DNA of 57,816 nt from Pelotomaculum propionicicum. GTDB taxonomy: Bacteria; Bacillota; Desulfotomaculia; Desulfotomaculales; Pelotomaculaceae. A program made the position numbers and the translations under genes. Location: contig NZ_QFFZ01000020.1 of assembly GCF_004369225.1 (NCBI RefSeq), forward strand, positions 1 to 57,816. The letters are read 5' to 3'. Below the pieces are notes generated by a model. That model did no database searches. It worked only from the letters and a program-made list of their open reading frames with translations, and was not told the DNA's origin. Shown here in pieces: positions 41,196-48,794 of this stretch (positions are counted from its first letter, which is position 1; each line of letters begins with the position of its first letter).

Positions 41196-43151
41196 ATGAA
41201 GGTTAGTGAAACGCATTTGGAGGAAATGCTCAGACTGCAGGCGGGGTCAGGCCAAAATTACTTTAAGGACAAGCGTGTACTCATTCTTAATGCCAACGCA
41301 ATCGGAGTCCTGCGCAAGGATCTAATCTATACCCTGGGTATAGAAAAAGCTAAGGGTTTTTTAATTCGCTTCGGTTTTAACAATGGTTATCAAGATGTTG
41401 AAAGTATCATGAGTGATTTCTCGCAGGAAGAAAAAAATGATAGATATCAACTGGCCATACTTTACCATAAATTTGTTGGTATGGCCAACGTCACTCCTCT
41501 TATTAACCACCGCAATAAAGACGGACATACCTGGTTATGTGAAGGCACTTGGCATGATTCTTACGAAGCGGAACACCACATCAAGCATTTTGGTTCCGCG
41601 ACGGAGCCAGTATGCTGGTCGCTGGTGGGCTACGCTAGCGGAATTATGTCGGCCTTCTTTGGTGAACGGGTAATTATCAAGGAAGTATCTTGTGTTGCCA
41701 TGGGTGACCAGTGCTGCCGTTACGTTGGCAAGAAGTTGTCTGATTGGGGCGAGGAAATTCGTCCGGAGTTGAAATACTACCACGGAACCAACCTTGGTCA
41801 AGGGATGGATTGGCCTAATACCAGTATTCAGGAGCAAAATGAGGCTTTAAAACAATCAGTGGCTATCCATGAACAGTTGACCAGAATGGTCATAGACGGG
41901 GAAGAAATATCAACAATTACAAACACGGTGGGCAGGATTATTGGTGGAACAGTAATCGTTGAGGACAAGTCTTTTCAGCCGGTTGCATATTATTCCCCAA
42001 CTCTGACAGAGGAAAATTATCAGACTGCTCAAGCATGTTTTTCAACTAAAGATGTCATCGGTGACTGGCGGCTGCGCCACCTGGCTACCATGTTATTAGA
42101 AGAAAAAAGGCCTGTCAGGCTTCCAGCGGAGCTGACTAAGAAAAAAGTTTCCCAGTTTATTTACCCAATCATAACTAAACAGGAAGTCATGGGCTACATT
42201 AGTATTTTTAAAACCTCAAATCAGCTTACCGAACATGAACAGATGATGATGGAATTTGTGGTTGCGGTTTTTGCGCTCAAGATGATGCAGGACCGTACGG
42301 TCGCCAAAACGGAAAACCGTTTAATAGGTGACTATGTTGTCGAATTAATCGAAGGCACCTTCAATTCTGAAGCTTCTATCATCGAAAGAGCACGCTGTAT
42401 TGGCTACAATCTTAAACGTCCGCACCGGGTATTCGTGATTAATTTAGATAACGTAAGTTCGCCCGGGCGGTCCGGGCGCGGCGTGAGTAAACTGCCGGAT
42501 TTAAAGGAGCGGCTTTGTGAAATAATTTACAAGACTTTTATTAAGCATCATAGATGCGGCACGGTTACGACCAATGGCAATAATATTATTGTTATCTCAG
42601 CGCTGGAAAGCAATAGTACCCCTTCTGATACCATTGATCTGGCACGGAACATGCAGAAAATGATTGCCAAGCAGCTACCGTCAGTTACTGTTTCTATTGG
42701 CATAGGTAGAATATGCCATACGCCCAGGGACTTCAGCCAGTCTTACCAGGAAGCCAAATGGGCTCTAAAAGTCATAAGAGCCTTAAAACAAAAAAACATG
42801 GTGATTTCCTTTGATTGTCTGGGTACATTCGCACTGTTTTTTAAAGGTTCCAATCAGCAGGATCTGCTGGCTTTTATGCAAAACCAACTGGGCGAGCTGA
42901 TGAAATATGATGCTAAGTACAATAGTGAGTTTGTAGAAACCCTGCATTACTTTTTTAATTATAACGGCAATATTAAAGATGCCGCTAAGGCTGCAGCTGT
43001 GACCCCGGGTGGTTTTAAATATCGTATCAGAAAGATATGTGAAATAGGTGGCTTTGACCTGAAAGAACCAAATAAAAGATTCGATTTAGAGTTGGCCTTG
43101 AAAATATGGTGTTTAGTCAAAGATAAGAAAGATCGCGTGTATTCACCATGA
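41196..43151 (+). CDS. XylR-N/V4R sensor fused to a PucR/CdaR-type regulator
   Basis: 651 residues. About 15-115: XylR_N-like aromatic-effector domain (GIEKAKGFLIRFGFNNGYQD). About 125-190: V4R domain (YASGIMSAFFGERVIIKEVS then CVAMGDQCCRYVGKKL). About 210-380: a central GAF-like region (GGTVIVEDKSFQPVAYYSPT). About 405-525: a CdaR GGDEF-like domain (VSIGIGRICHTPRDFSQSYQ). The end (FFNYNGNIKDAAKAAAVTPG then GFKYRIRKICEIGGFDL) is a PucR-type HTH. XylR_N/V4R domains usually control sigma-54 AAA+ activators (XylR, DmpR) that sense phenols or toluenes; here the same sensor drives a different output. Likely the phenolic-compound sensor of this locus. Confidence 0.85.
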   Translation: MKVSETHLEEMLRLQAGSGQNYFKDKRVLILNANAIGVLRKDLIYTLGIEKAKGFLIRFGFNNGYQDVESIMSDFSQEEKNDRYQLAILYHKFVGMANVTPLINHRNKDGHTWLCEGTWHDSYEAEHHIKHFGSATEPVCWSLVGYASGIMSAFFGERVIIKEVSCVAMGDQCCRYVGKKLSDWGEEIRPELKYYHGTNLGQGMDWPNTSIQEQNEALKQSVAIHEQLTRMVIDGEEISTITNTVGRIIGGTVIVEDKSFQPVAYYSPTLTEENYQTAQACFSTKDVIGDWRLRHLATMLLEEKRPVRLPAELTKKKVSQFIYPIITKQEVMGYISIFKTSNQLTEHEQMMMEFVVAVFALKMMQDRTVAKTENRLIGDYVVELIEGTFNSEASIIERARCIGYNLKRPHRVFVINLDNVSSPGRSGRGVSKLPDLKERLCEIIYKTFIKHHRCGTVTTNGNNIIVISALESNSTPSDTIDLARNMQKMIAKQLPSVTVSIGIGRICHTPRDFSQSYQEAKWALKVIRALKQKNMVISFDCLGTFALFFKGSNQQDLLAFMQNQLGELMKYDAKYNSEFVETLHYFFNYNGNIKDAAKAAAVTPGGFKYRIRKICEIGGFDLKEPNKRFDLELALKIWCLVKDKKDRVYSP

Positions 43152-43183
43152 CAAGGGCATAAGGAAAGGGAAGGATCTGTATT

Positions 43184-43510
43184 ATGTTAGGTTTTAAAAA
43201 TATGGAGCAGCATACTATAACGCGCATGGAGATTTTGCCCGAAAAGAACGTTATCTTGTCAAACCCTAAAAACATCGGGGTTCTAATCGTTGTTTTAATA
43301 GGTCTGTTAATTGGCATAATCAAACCTTTTACCGGCTTACCCCCCATAGGCCATCATATTTTGGCGGTAGTGATTGTCACCTTGGGCTTGTGGATCTTCA
43401 AGCCCAATAACGTGCCCTTTATGGCAGGCTGCGCGTTCCTGGTCGCAGGCGGACTTATTTTTGGATTAAAATATGGTGTGGTCGCAGCTGTTGTTAATCA
43501 CTTTATCTGA
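43184..43510 (+). pseudogene. N-terminal fragment of an anion transporter (DASS/SLC13-like)
   Basis: 108 residues ending abruptly. Three hydrophobic segments (NIGVLIVVLIGLLIGIIKPF; GHHILAVVIVTLGLWIF; PFMAGCAFLVAGGLIFG) with GLPPIGHH between the first two resemble the start of divalent anion:sodium symporters of about 450-480 aa. The reading frame stops exactly where the neighbouring transposon seems to begin (about 43510), so the gene was probably cut by that insertion. It may once have imported the aromatic acid handled by the cluster. Confidence 0.5.
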
Positions 43511-43599
43511 CAGCAACTTCGGAAGCGAAAATGACGGGAAAGATTTACGTTTGCAACCGACAATGACGGAGGAGTTTACCTTTCGCCTGAAGACAAAGC

Positions 43600-43629
43600 A
43601 AGCCCCGAAGGTGAACACGGGGCTTTTTT
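43600..43629 (+). terminator. Rho-independent terminator
   Basis: AAGCCCCG...CGGGGCTT followed by TTTTTTG, oriented to stop transcription coming from the truncated transporter. Confidence 0.75.
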
Positions 43630-43716
43630 GATATGCTTCTCCCATCAAAACATCAAGATAGCGTCATATCTTTGTTCAGGGTGTAGATAGAACTTGACGT
43701 GGTCGATAAGAAGATA

Positions 43717-43875
43717 CTAATTTGTATCAAGTTTAACGATTGCCGGGAAATAACGATCCTGCACCCGTATGCAGATATAATCTCCGTGGTGGATAGGACA
43801 GCAGTATTTACCGCTGTCATAGGCGTGCCACATCTTTGATGCTCGCCGGTATATCAGTTTATGAATATGATGCAT
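43717..43875 (-). CDS. DUF5348-like small protein
   Basis: 52 residues, MHHIHKLIYRRASKMWHAYD then SGKYCCPIHHGDYICIRVQD and RYFPAIVKLDTN. GGAGG stands 6 bp before the ATG, and the gene overlaps the end of the ATPase gene by 17 bp, a translationally coupled arrangement. The CPIHHGDYICIRV core matches, from memory, DUF5348, a family found beside transposition genes. Function unknown; its coupling to the ATPase suggests an accessory or regulatory role in transposition. Confidence 0.6.
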   Translation of the reverse strand: MHHIHKLIYRRASKMWHAYDSGKYCCPIHHGDYICIRVQDRYFPAIVKLDTN

Positions 43876-44692
43876 TGTATTCCTCCATCATCACTCCTTG
43901 TGTGTTTGTCAGGATTTTGGCAACATGAATGGTATCTATCAATTTTTCTTTACGAACAACCGCATCCAGAAGGCAGGCTGTGCACACGTTGTTGATCTCA
44001 CGGGCAATCCCCCGGGTATGGGCATAAATTGCATCTATTGCCTCAGCGGTAAAGATAGGGTGCTGTGCCCCGGCCGCCTGCAACTGGTGCTCCACGTATT
44101 CTTTCATCTCGGATGCTCCCAGGCCGCCCAGGTGGTAGCGGATGTTCAGCCGTTGCGTAATCGGTTTAAACAGACGCATCTGCAGCGTGGATCTCAGTTC
44201 CGGCTGACCGACCATGAGCAGAGAAACCGGTGAGACAGAGTCAATCTGGAAATTGGTCAGAAACCTGATCTCCTGCAGCATGTCCCCCTGTAGCAGGTGG
44301 GCCTCATCGATCACGATGACAGCAGTCTTTTGCTGGCTCTCGTAGAGATCCCAAATCGCATGTTCATACTGGCGCTTGGCGTCACTCTTTAGATTCTGGG
44401 GGACGATTCCAAGCTGGTGCAGAAGCTCCCGGTAGAAATCACGAGGCTTCAAGGAGGAGTCACACAGGTAGATAAACCGGTATTTCGTCATATCCAGGGC
44501 GTCCCTGAGCGCTCTGATAGCCGTAGACTTGCCGGAGCCGATCTCGCCGGACAAGAGTCCGAAGGAGCGGGTTCTTACTATATAATGGAGCCTGGCCATG
44601 CATTCCTTGAACGAGGATGACTGGTACAGCTTAGAAGTCGGGAGCTCTTTCGTAAACGGTGTACTCTCCAGGGTGAAAAATTGACTTATCAT
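43859..44692 (-). CDS. ExeA/TniB-like AAA+ ATPase (transposition helper)
   Basis: 277 residues. Walker A GLLSGEIGSGKSTAI (about 44-58) and Walker B TAVIVIDEAHLL (about 120-131) are followed by the sensor region SLLMVGQPELRSTL and the arginine region QRLNIRYHLGGLGASEMKEY. The opening FFTLESTPFTKE is the ExeA-family start, and the C-terminal helical lid (TRGIAREINNVCTACLLDA) fits AAA_22/ExeA proteins that partner DDE transposases. Its start lies 62 bp inside the end of the transposase gene. By analogy with MuB/TnsC/TniB it would bind target DNA and activate the transposase. Confidence 0.85.
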   Translation of the reverse strand: MISQFFTLESTPFTKELPTSKLYQSSSFKECMARLHYIVRTRSFGLLSGEIGSGKSTAIRALRDALDMTKYRFIYLCDSSLKPRDFYRELLHQLGIVPQNLKSDAKRQYEHAIWDLYESQQKTAVIVIDEAHLLQGDMLQEIRFLTNFQIDSVSPVSLLMVGQPELRSTLQMRLFKPITQRLNIRYHLGGLGASEMKEYVEHQLQAAGAQHPIFTAEAIDAIYAHTRGIAREINNVCTACLLDAVVRKEKLIDTIHVAKILTNTQGVMMEEYNASYS

Positions 44693-45377
44693 GAAGGAGC
44701 CTCCTCATCTTGCAGGCTATGAAGCCCTCTTTGCTTTGCTCTGTCATGAACTTCTCGTAGGCAAGTTCAACATAGTTGAGGCCGGTTTTCGGCGCGTTTT
44801 CAGGCCTAGCCGCCTTCTCCGGCTGTTTTTCCTTTGCTCGCTTAAAGGGAGCCTTCTCCAGCATGCGGGCGTCCTTCTGGCGTACCCCGTCCTTGAAGAC
44901 CTGGATAATGGAAAGCTCATAGGGGTCAAACCTGAGCTCCACAGTTTCTCCCGCCAGGTGCGGTTCCACCTCGTAGACCGTTCCCAGGAGGGAAACACAG
45001 CCGGTTTTATCCACCTTGCGCCTTTCCTCCAGCAAAAAAATCTCTGCCAGTTCATGGGGAGGAATGCGCCGGATAGGGTGCTCACATTTGAAATAGCGAT
45101 CGGCTGGTCTCTGCTTGAATGTATTATGTACTTTCTGATTATAGGCCACTTCCAGCCAAGCCGTAAAAAACCGGTTGAGGTCGGCCAGGGTATGAATCTT
45201 CCTCTGTTCAATCAGGTCATAGGCTTCCGGCACGAAGCTTAAGTCTACAAAGCGAAAGAATTTTTCCTGTTTGCCGCTGCCCTGCGGGCGGTACGGGCGC
45301 GTGTGTTTCAGCTCCGTTTGCAGCCGGCCGCAGATCTTTGCAAAGTGGTGAGACGAATAGATAGCACCATTATCCAC
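44631..45377 (-). CDS. DDE transposase, C-terminal half (separated by RIT insertion)
   Basis: Begins at the break, (V)DNGAIYSSHHFAKICG, and includes RPYRPQGSGKQEKFFRFVDL with the third catalytic residue (Glu in GKQEKF), followed by the Mu-type C-terminal beta-barrel (GTVYEVEPHLAGETVELRFD PYELSI region) and a basic tail that overlaps the ATPase gene. It matches the N-terminal half at 48891-49586; rejoining at the duplicated TGGAT gives a protein of about 477 residues. Translated alone it cannot work. Confidence 0.82.
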   Translation of the reverse strand: MDNGAIYSSHHFAKICGRLQTELKHTRPYRPQGSGKQEKFFRFVDLSFVPEAYDLIEQRKIHTLADLNRFFTAWLEVAYNQKVHNTFKQRPADRYFKCEHPIRRIPPHELAEIFLLEERRKVDKTGCVSLLGTVYEVEPHLAGETVELRFDPYELSIIQVFKDGVRQKDARMLEKAPFKRAKEKQPEKAARPENAPKTGLNYVELAYEKFMTEQSKEGFIACKMRRLLHDKSIFHPGEYTVYERAPDF

Positions 45378-45378
45378 A

Positions 45379-45406
45379 TTATGTTGCCGGCTTAGTTATG
45401 TTGCCA
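45379..45406 (+). repeat. RIT left terminal inverted repeat
   Basis: 28 bp made of TTATGTTGCC-GGCTTAG-TTATGTTGCC plus A; pairs with 48841-48868 with two mismatches in the spacer. A further related unit, GCAACATAAT, occurs just inside at about 45452. Confidence 0.85.
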
Positions 45407-45462
45407 CAAGGGTGAGTCCCTGCATTTAAAGCCAAAGGCTACAAATTTCTGCAACATAATTT

Positions 45463-46479
45463 TCATAGAGAATCCAGCCATGACAACAACGCTTGATCCT
45501 CTCGCCAGGCTATTCTTTTCGGGGATCCCTGAGATGAATTAATTTTCGGTTCGCAAACTCGCAGGGCAGCCTCCTTCATGCGGGTAGTTATCTCAGCGTA
45601 ATGATTAGTAGTATCAAGGCTTACATGCCCAAGCCAATTACGAATCACGTTAACCTCCACGCCTGATTCCAACAAGTGGACTGCTGCTGTGTGTCGGAAT
45701 ACGTGAGGGCTGATGTGCCACTGATTTGAAGTCTTCTTGCTACGCGGAAGGGAATCAGTATGGCGACGAACGATTTTGTAAATGCCGAAGCGAGTCAGGG
45801 GTGTTCTGTTTTGGGAGAGAAAAATAGCATTCTCCGGTAGAGCTTTGATTGGATTTTGCTGGATAAGGGTTTTCAGAAGGGTGACAGTCTCCTGCCATAG
45901 CGGACATGTCCTCCATTTGTCACCCTTCCCATGCAGTCTGACGCGGGAGCCATCCAGATCAAGGTTGCCGATGCGTAGATCGGCAACCTCTTGAACGCGG
46001 GCGCCGGTGTTGTATAGAAACAGCAGGAGCGTCCGATCACGCAGCGCATAGAGCCCTTTGGAAGGCAAGCGTGCAAAAAGCGCAGAAATATCCTCGCGCT
46101 CCAGGAAAGATGTTTCTGGCGGATGCACGCGTTTCATAGGAATGCCTGCTACCTGTTCGGAGATTGCCAGCATCTCGGGAATCCTCATGGCTATGTAGCC
46201 AAAGAAGGTGTGCAGGATTGCCAGACGATGGTTTCGGGTACGGATATGATTTTTCCGATCACTTTCAAGATAATGGAGGAACCCTTTAACCCGTTCAAAG
46301 GTGAGATCTCGTATAGACAGATGGGTAATCTTGCGCCGGGTGGCCTCTGATACAAATTTGAGGAAAAGACGAATCGTATCCCGATAGCTCTTTATTGATG
46401 CCGGCCGCAGCCCCTTCTGGACTGCAAGGTAATCTATGAAAAATGAGTATGTGAGTTGGCCCAGATTCTCGGATTTCAT
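45463..46479 (-). CDS. ritC: Tyrosine recombinase, third of the RIT trio
   Basis: 338 residues with an N-terminal SAM-like core-binding domain (FIDYLAVQKGLRPASIKSYR) and catalytic domain. The active-site set is Arg in NTGARVQEVADL, His-x-x-Arg in SPHVFRHTAAVHLLESG and the nucleophile Tyr in LGHVSLDTTNHYAEI. It starts within the ATGA shared with ritB's stop. The product should act with the other two on the terminal repeats; why three are needed is not known. Confidence 0.9.
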   Translation of the reverse strand: MKSENLGQLTYSFFIDYLAVQKGLRPASIKSYRDTIRLFLKFVSEATRRKITHLSIRDLTFERVKGFLHYLESDRKNHIRTRNHRLAILHTFFGYIAMRIPEMLAISEQVAGIPMKRVHPPETSFLEREDISALFARLPSKGLYALRDRTLLLFLYNTGARVQEVADLRIGNLDLDGSRVRLHGKGDKWRTCPLWQETVTLLKTLIQQNPIKALPENAIFLSQNRTPLTRFGIYKIVRRHTDSLPRSKKTSNQWHISPHVFRHTAAVHLLESGVEVNVIRNWLGHVSLDTTNHYAEITTRMKEAALRVCEPKINSSQGSPKRIAWREDQALLSWLDSL

Positions 46480-47468
46480 GGTAGCAACACCTCCTGCAGG
46501 ATAGGTGCTGCAAATTTTTCAAAGCGCAGGTTGGCCTCCTGAAGCAAATCGGGCGTGATAGTAAGGTAAACTGCTGTTGAAGTTGGGCTGACGTGGCCAA
46601 GGAATGTAGACAGGTGGAGCAGCCGCGTTTGCGGGTCGATGCCAGAGCGGTACCAGCGGAGCAGAGTACCTACCGCAAACGAATGCCTCAGATCGTGCAC
46701 ACAGGGAGGCGACACACCTTGCGACGCTTTCAACCCCATCTGTGGGACAAGGGAACTAAAGACCCTGTCGATCGTGTGGCGGTTGATGGGACGACCACCG
46801 ATTAAAGTAAATAAGGGATCCTCTGGCCGGGGGGAACCGAACTTTTCTAAGCGCATCCTCAGATACCCCGTAAGAAGTTCTTTCATGCGTGGACCATATG
46901 GAACCAGGCGGCTTTTGTAAAACTTGGTTTGGCGGATCACCAGCAGGGATCTATTAAGGTCTACGTCACTCAAGCAGAGCCGGCAAACCTCACCAACTCT
47001 GAGGCCAAGACCGTACAGCAATGCAAATATGGTCCGATAGGTATGACCCCGGAGGATTATTCTCCGGCTATCTGGCAAGTTCCCTGCACAAGCCAGCAAA
47101 TCCCGCGCCATGTCGGGCGTGAATAAAAATGGTATCCTTTTTGAAGTTTCTCGCCGAGGCTGCATTCTTAAAGGCAAGTAATCAAGATAGTAGTTTTTTG
47201 TCAGCCAGCTGAATAAACGGCCCATGACACTGATCAGATGGTTGTAGCTGCGAGGACGTTTTCGAGGGCGGGACGCAATAAAGTCGTCAACCAGTTCTGC
47301 GGTGATATCCTCGATGGTTTTTATCTTCTGCTGACAAAGAAAGGCATCAAATGAACGCAGCGCATATTCCTCGGTATTAAAACTCTGCCCGAGAGCGCGC
47401 TTGGCGGCGAGGAATTGCTGTATGCCATCCGCCAGGGGACTTTGGAAGCCATTCCATTGCGATTTCAT
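46476..47468 (-). CDS. ritB: Tyrosine recombinase, second of the RIT trio
   Basis: About 330 residues from ATG 47468, which overlaps the ritA stop by 4 bp; a longer frame to 47618 runs inside ritA and is rejected. Core-binding domain GIQQFLAAKRALGQSFNTEE; catalytic residues Arg in GLGLRVGEVCRL, His-x-x-Arg in VHDLRHSFAVGTLL and Tyr in LGHVSPTSTAVYLTI. A GTLLRWYRSGIDPQTRLLHL stretch before the last block is typical of the IntI-like/RitB type. Confidence 0.9.
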   Translation of the reverse strand: MKSQWNGFQSPLADGIQQFLAAKRALGQSFNTEEYALRSFDAFLCQQKIKTIEDITAELVDDFIASRPRKRPRSYNHLISVMGRLFSWLTKNYYLDYLPLRMQPRRETSKRIPFLFTPDMARDLLACAGNLPDSRRIILRGHTYRTIFALLYGLGLRVGEVCRLCLSDVDLNRSLLVIRQTKFYKSRLVPYGPRMKELLTGYLRMRLEKFGSPRPEDPLFTLIGGRPINRHTIDRVFSSLVPQMGLKASQGVSPPCVHDLRHSFAVGTLLRWYRSGIDPQTRLLHLSTFLGHVSPTSTAVYLTITPDLLQEANLRFEKFAAPILQEVLLP

Positions 47469-48721
47469 AGGACATCCTCCCCCAGACCGGAACCGATTTC
47501 CCGGAGAGCGTCCACTGCTACCTTGGCGTAGATCTCGGTGGATTTCGGGTTTCCATGGCCCACATAGTCGCCGATAGATTTTAAGGAAAAGCTGGCGTCC
47601 ACCAGCCTTTGCACGCATGTATGGCGAAGCGTGTGCGACCCCACCCTGTCTACATGAACACCGGCTTTTCTAAGGTAGCGAACTACACGGGTGGAAACAC
47701 CGTTAAAGGCCATGGGAATATACGGGGGCCTTGTTCGGAAAAAGATATGACGGTCGGAAGTTTTAGGTCTTCCATGTTGGAGATAATCCAGAATTGCCTG
47801 ACCCACGATTGGCGATAGAGGATATGCTGTAGAATGGTTTGCCTTCCGCTCTGGCACCAGTAACCGTTCTTTCCGCCAGTCAATGTCATCCAGTGTTAAG
47901 GCGGCGACCTCTCTTGCCCTGATTCCGTAAGTCACCATCAAAAGCAGAATGGCGTAGTCTCGTTTTCCGATTGCGGTTCGACAATCGACTGCTTCCAGCA
48001 TGCGGTTTACCTCATCCCAGGTGATAGAGCGCGGTATGCTTGAGAGGCGATAAATACGTGGAGAATCTATGGCGTGGCACAGATCTTTTGTTATTATTCG
48101 CTCACGATAAAGATACCGAAGGAAGACGCGTAGTGCAGTGCATCTGAGACCAAGACTCGCTTTGCATAATCCTTTGCTTTTGTATTTAACAAAACCACTC
48201 AGTATCACTGGCGAGAGTGATGTGAGTTCGTTTAAACTGATTTCTTGGAGATACGCCTCGAATGAGCGAAGGTAATGTCTGTAAAGTATTATCGTCTTTT
48301 CACTAAGGCCCCTTTCGTTACGTAGATACTCAAAGTAACCAGGAGCCATGCTTTGCAAAGGTTCATCGCCGGAACTTTTTTCAAAATCAGGAATGACCAA
48401 TCTTAACATTTGTTTTACGGGTCTCTGACCCTCTAGCCTAACACCTTCACGAGCCTTGTCTGTTTTACAGCCCTGTCCGTGTTTCTTAAGCCAATATCTT
48501 GAGAATTTTTCAATGTATCCGGGTAAATCTTCCAGTTTCTTTGCTCCATGTTGCCGGGCAAATTCCCCGAATTCCATTAAAATTGGTACACGTTTTAGCA
48601 CTGTTCGAAATGAATACTTGTTTTCCGTAAGCCATTCAACGTAACTTTCAATATGGCCACCAATCCACGACGATCTAATCCGATCCCATGTTTCCGGATA
48701 GACATAGTAACGCTCCAGCAT
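47465..48721 (-). CDS. ritA: Tyrosine recombinase, first of the RIT trio
   Basis: 418 residues, the longest of the three, with an extra ~110-residue N-terminal region (YVYPETWDRIRSSWIGGHIE) before the core-binding domain (YLRNERGLSEKTIILYRHYL). Catalytic residues: Arg in YGIRAREVAALTL, His-x-x-Arg in SHTLRHTCVQRLVD and Tyr in VGHGNPKSTEIYAKV. It starts about 120 bp inside the right terminal repeat, so the promoter lies within that end. Confidence 0.9.
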   Translation of the reverse strand: MLERYYVYPETWDRIRSSWIGGHIESYVEWLTENKYSFRTVLKRVPILMEFGEFARQHGAKKLEDLPGYIEKFSRYWLKKHGQGCKTDKAREGVRLEGQRPVKQMLRLVIPDFEKSSGDEPLQSMAPGYFEYLRNERGLSEKTIILYRHYLRSFEAYLQEISLNELTSLSPVILSGFVKYKSKGLCKASLGLRCTALRVFLRYLYRERIITKDLCHAIDSPRIYRLSSIPRSITWDEVNRMLEAVDCRTAIGKRDYAILLLMVTYGIRAREVAALTLDDIDWRKERLLVPERKANHSTAYPLSPIVGQAILDYLQHGRPKTSDRHIFFRTRPPYIPMAFNGVSTRVVRYLRKAGVHVDRVGSHTLRHTCVQRLVDASFSLKSIGDYVGHGNPKSTEIYAKVAVDALREIGSGLGEDVL

Positions 48722-48794
48722 TAGAACACCATCCTCTCCAAATAATTGTTTGATGTTATTCTAAGCTGAAAGCCGATCTGTGAAAATTATGTTT

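Noticed and set aside
47469-47618. 50-residue N-terminal extension of ritB
   Set aside because: It lies wholly within ritA. The ATG at 47468 gives the 4-bp overlap seen between ritB and ritC and a normal N-terminus.
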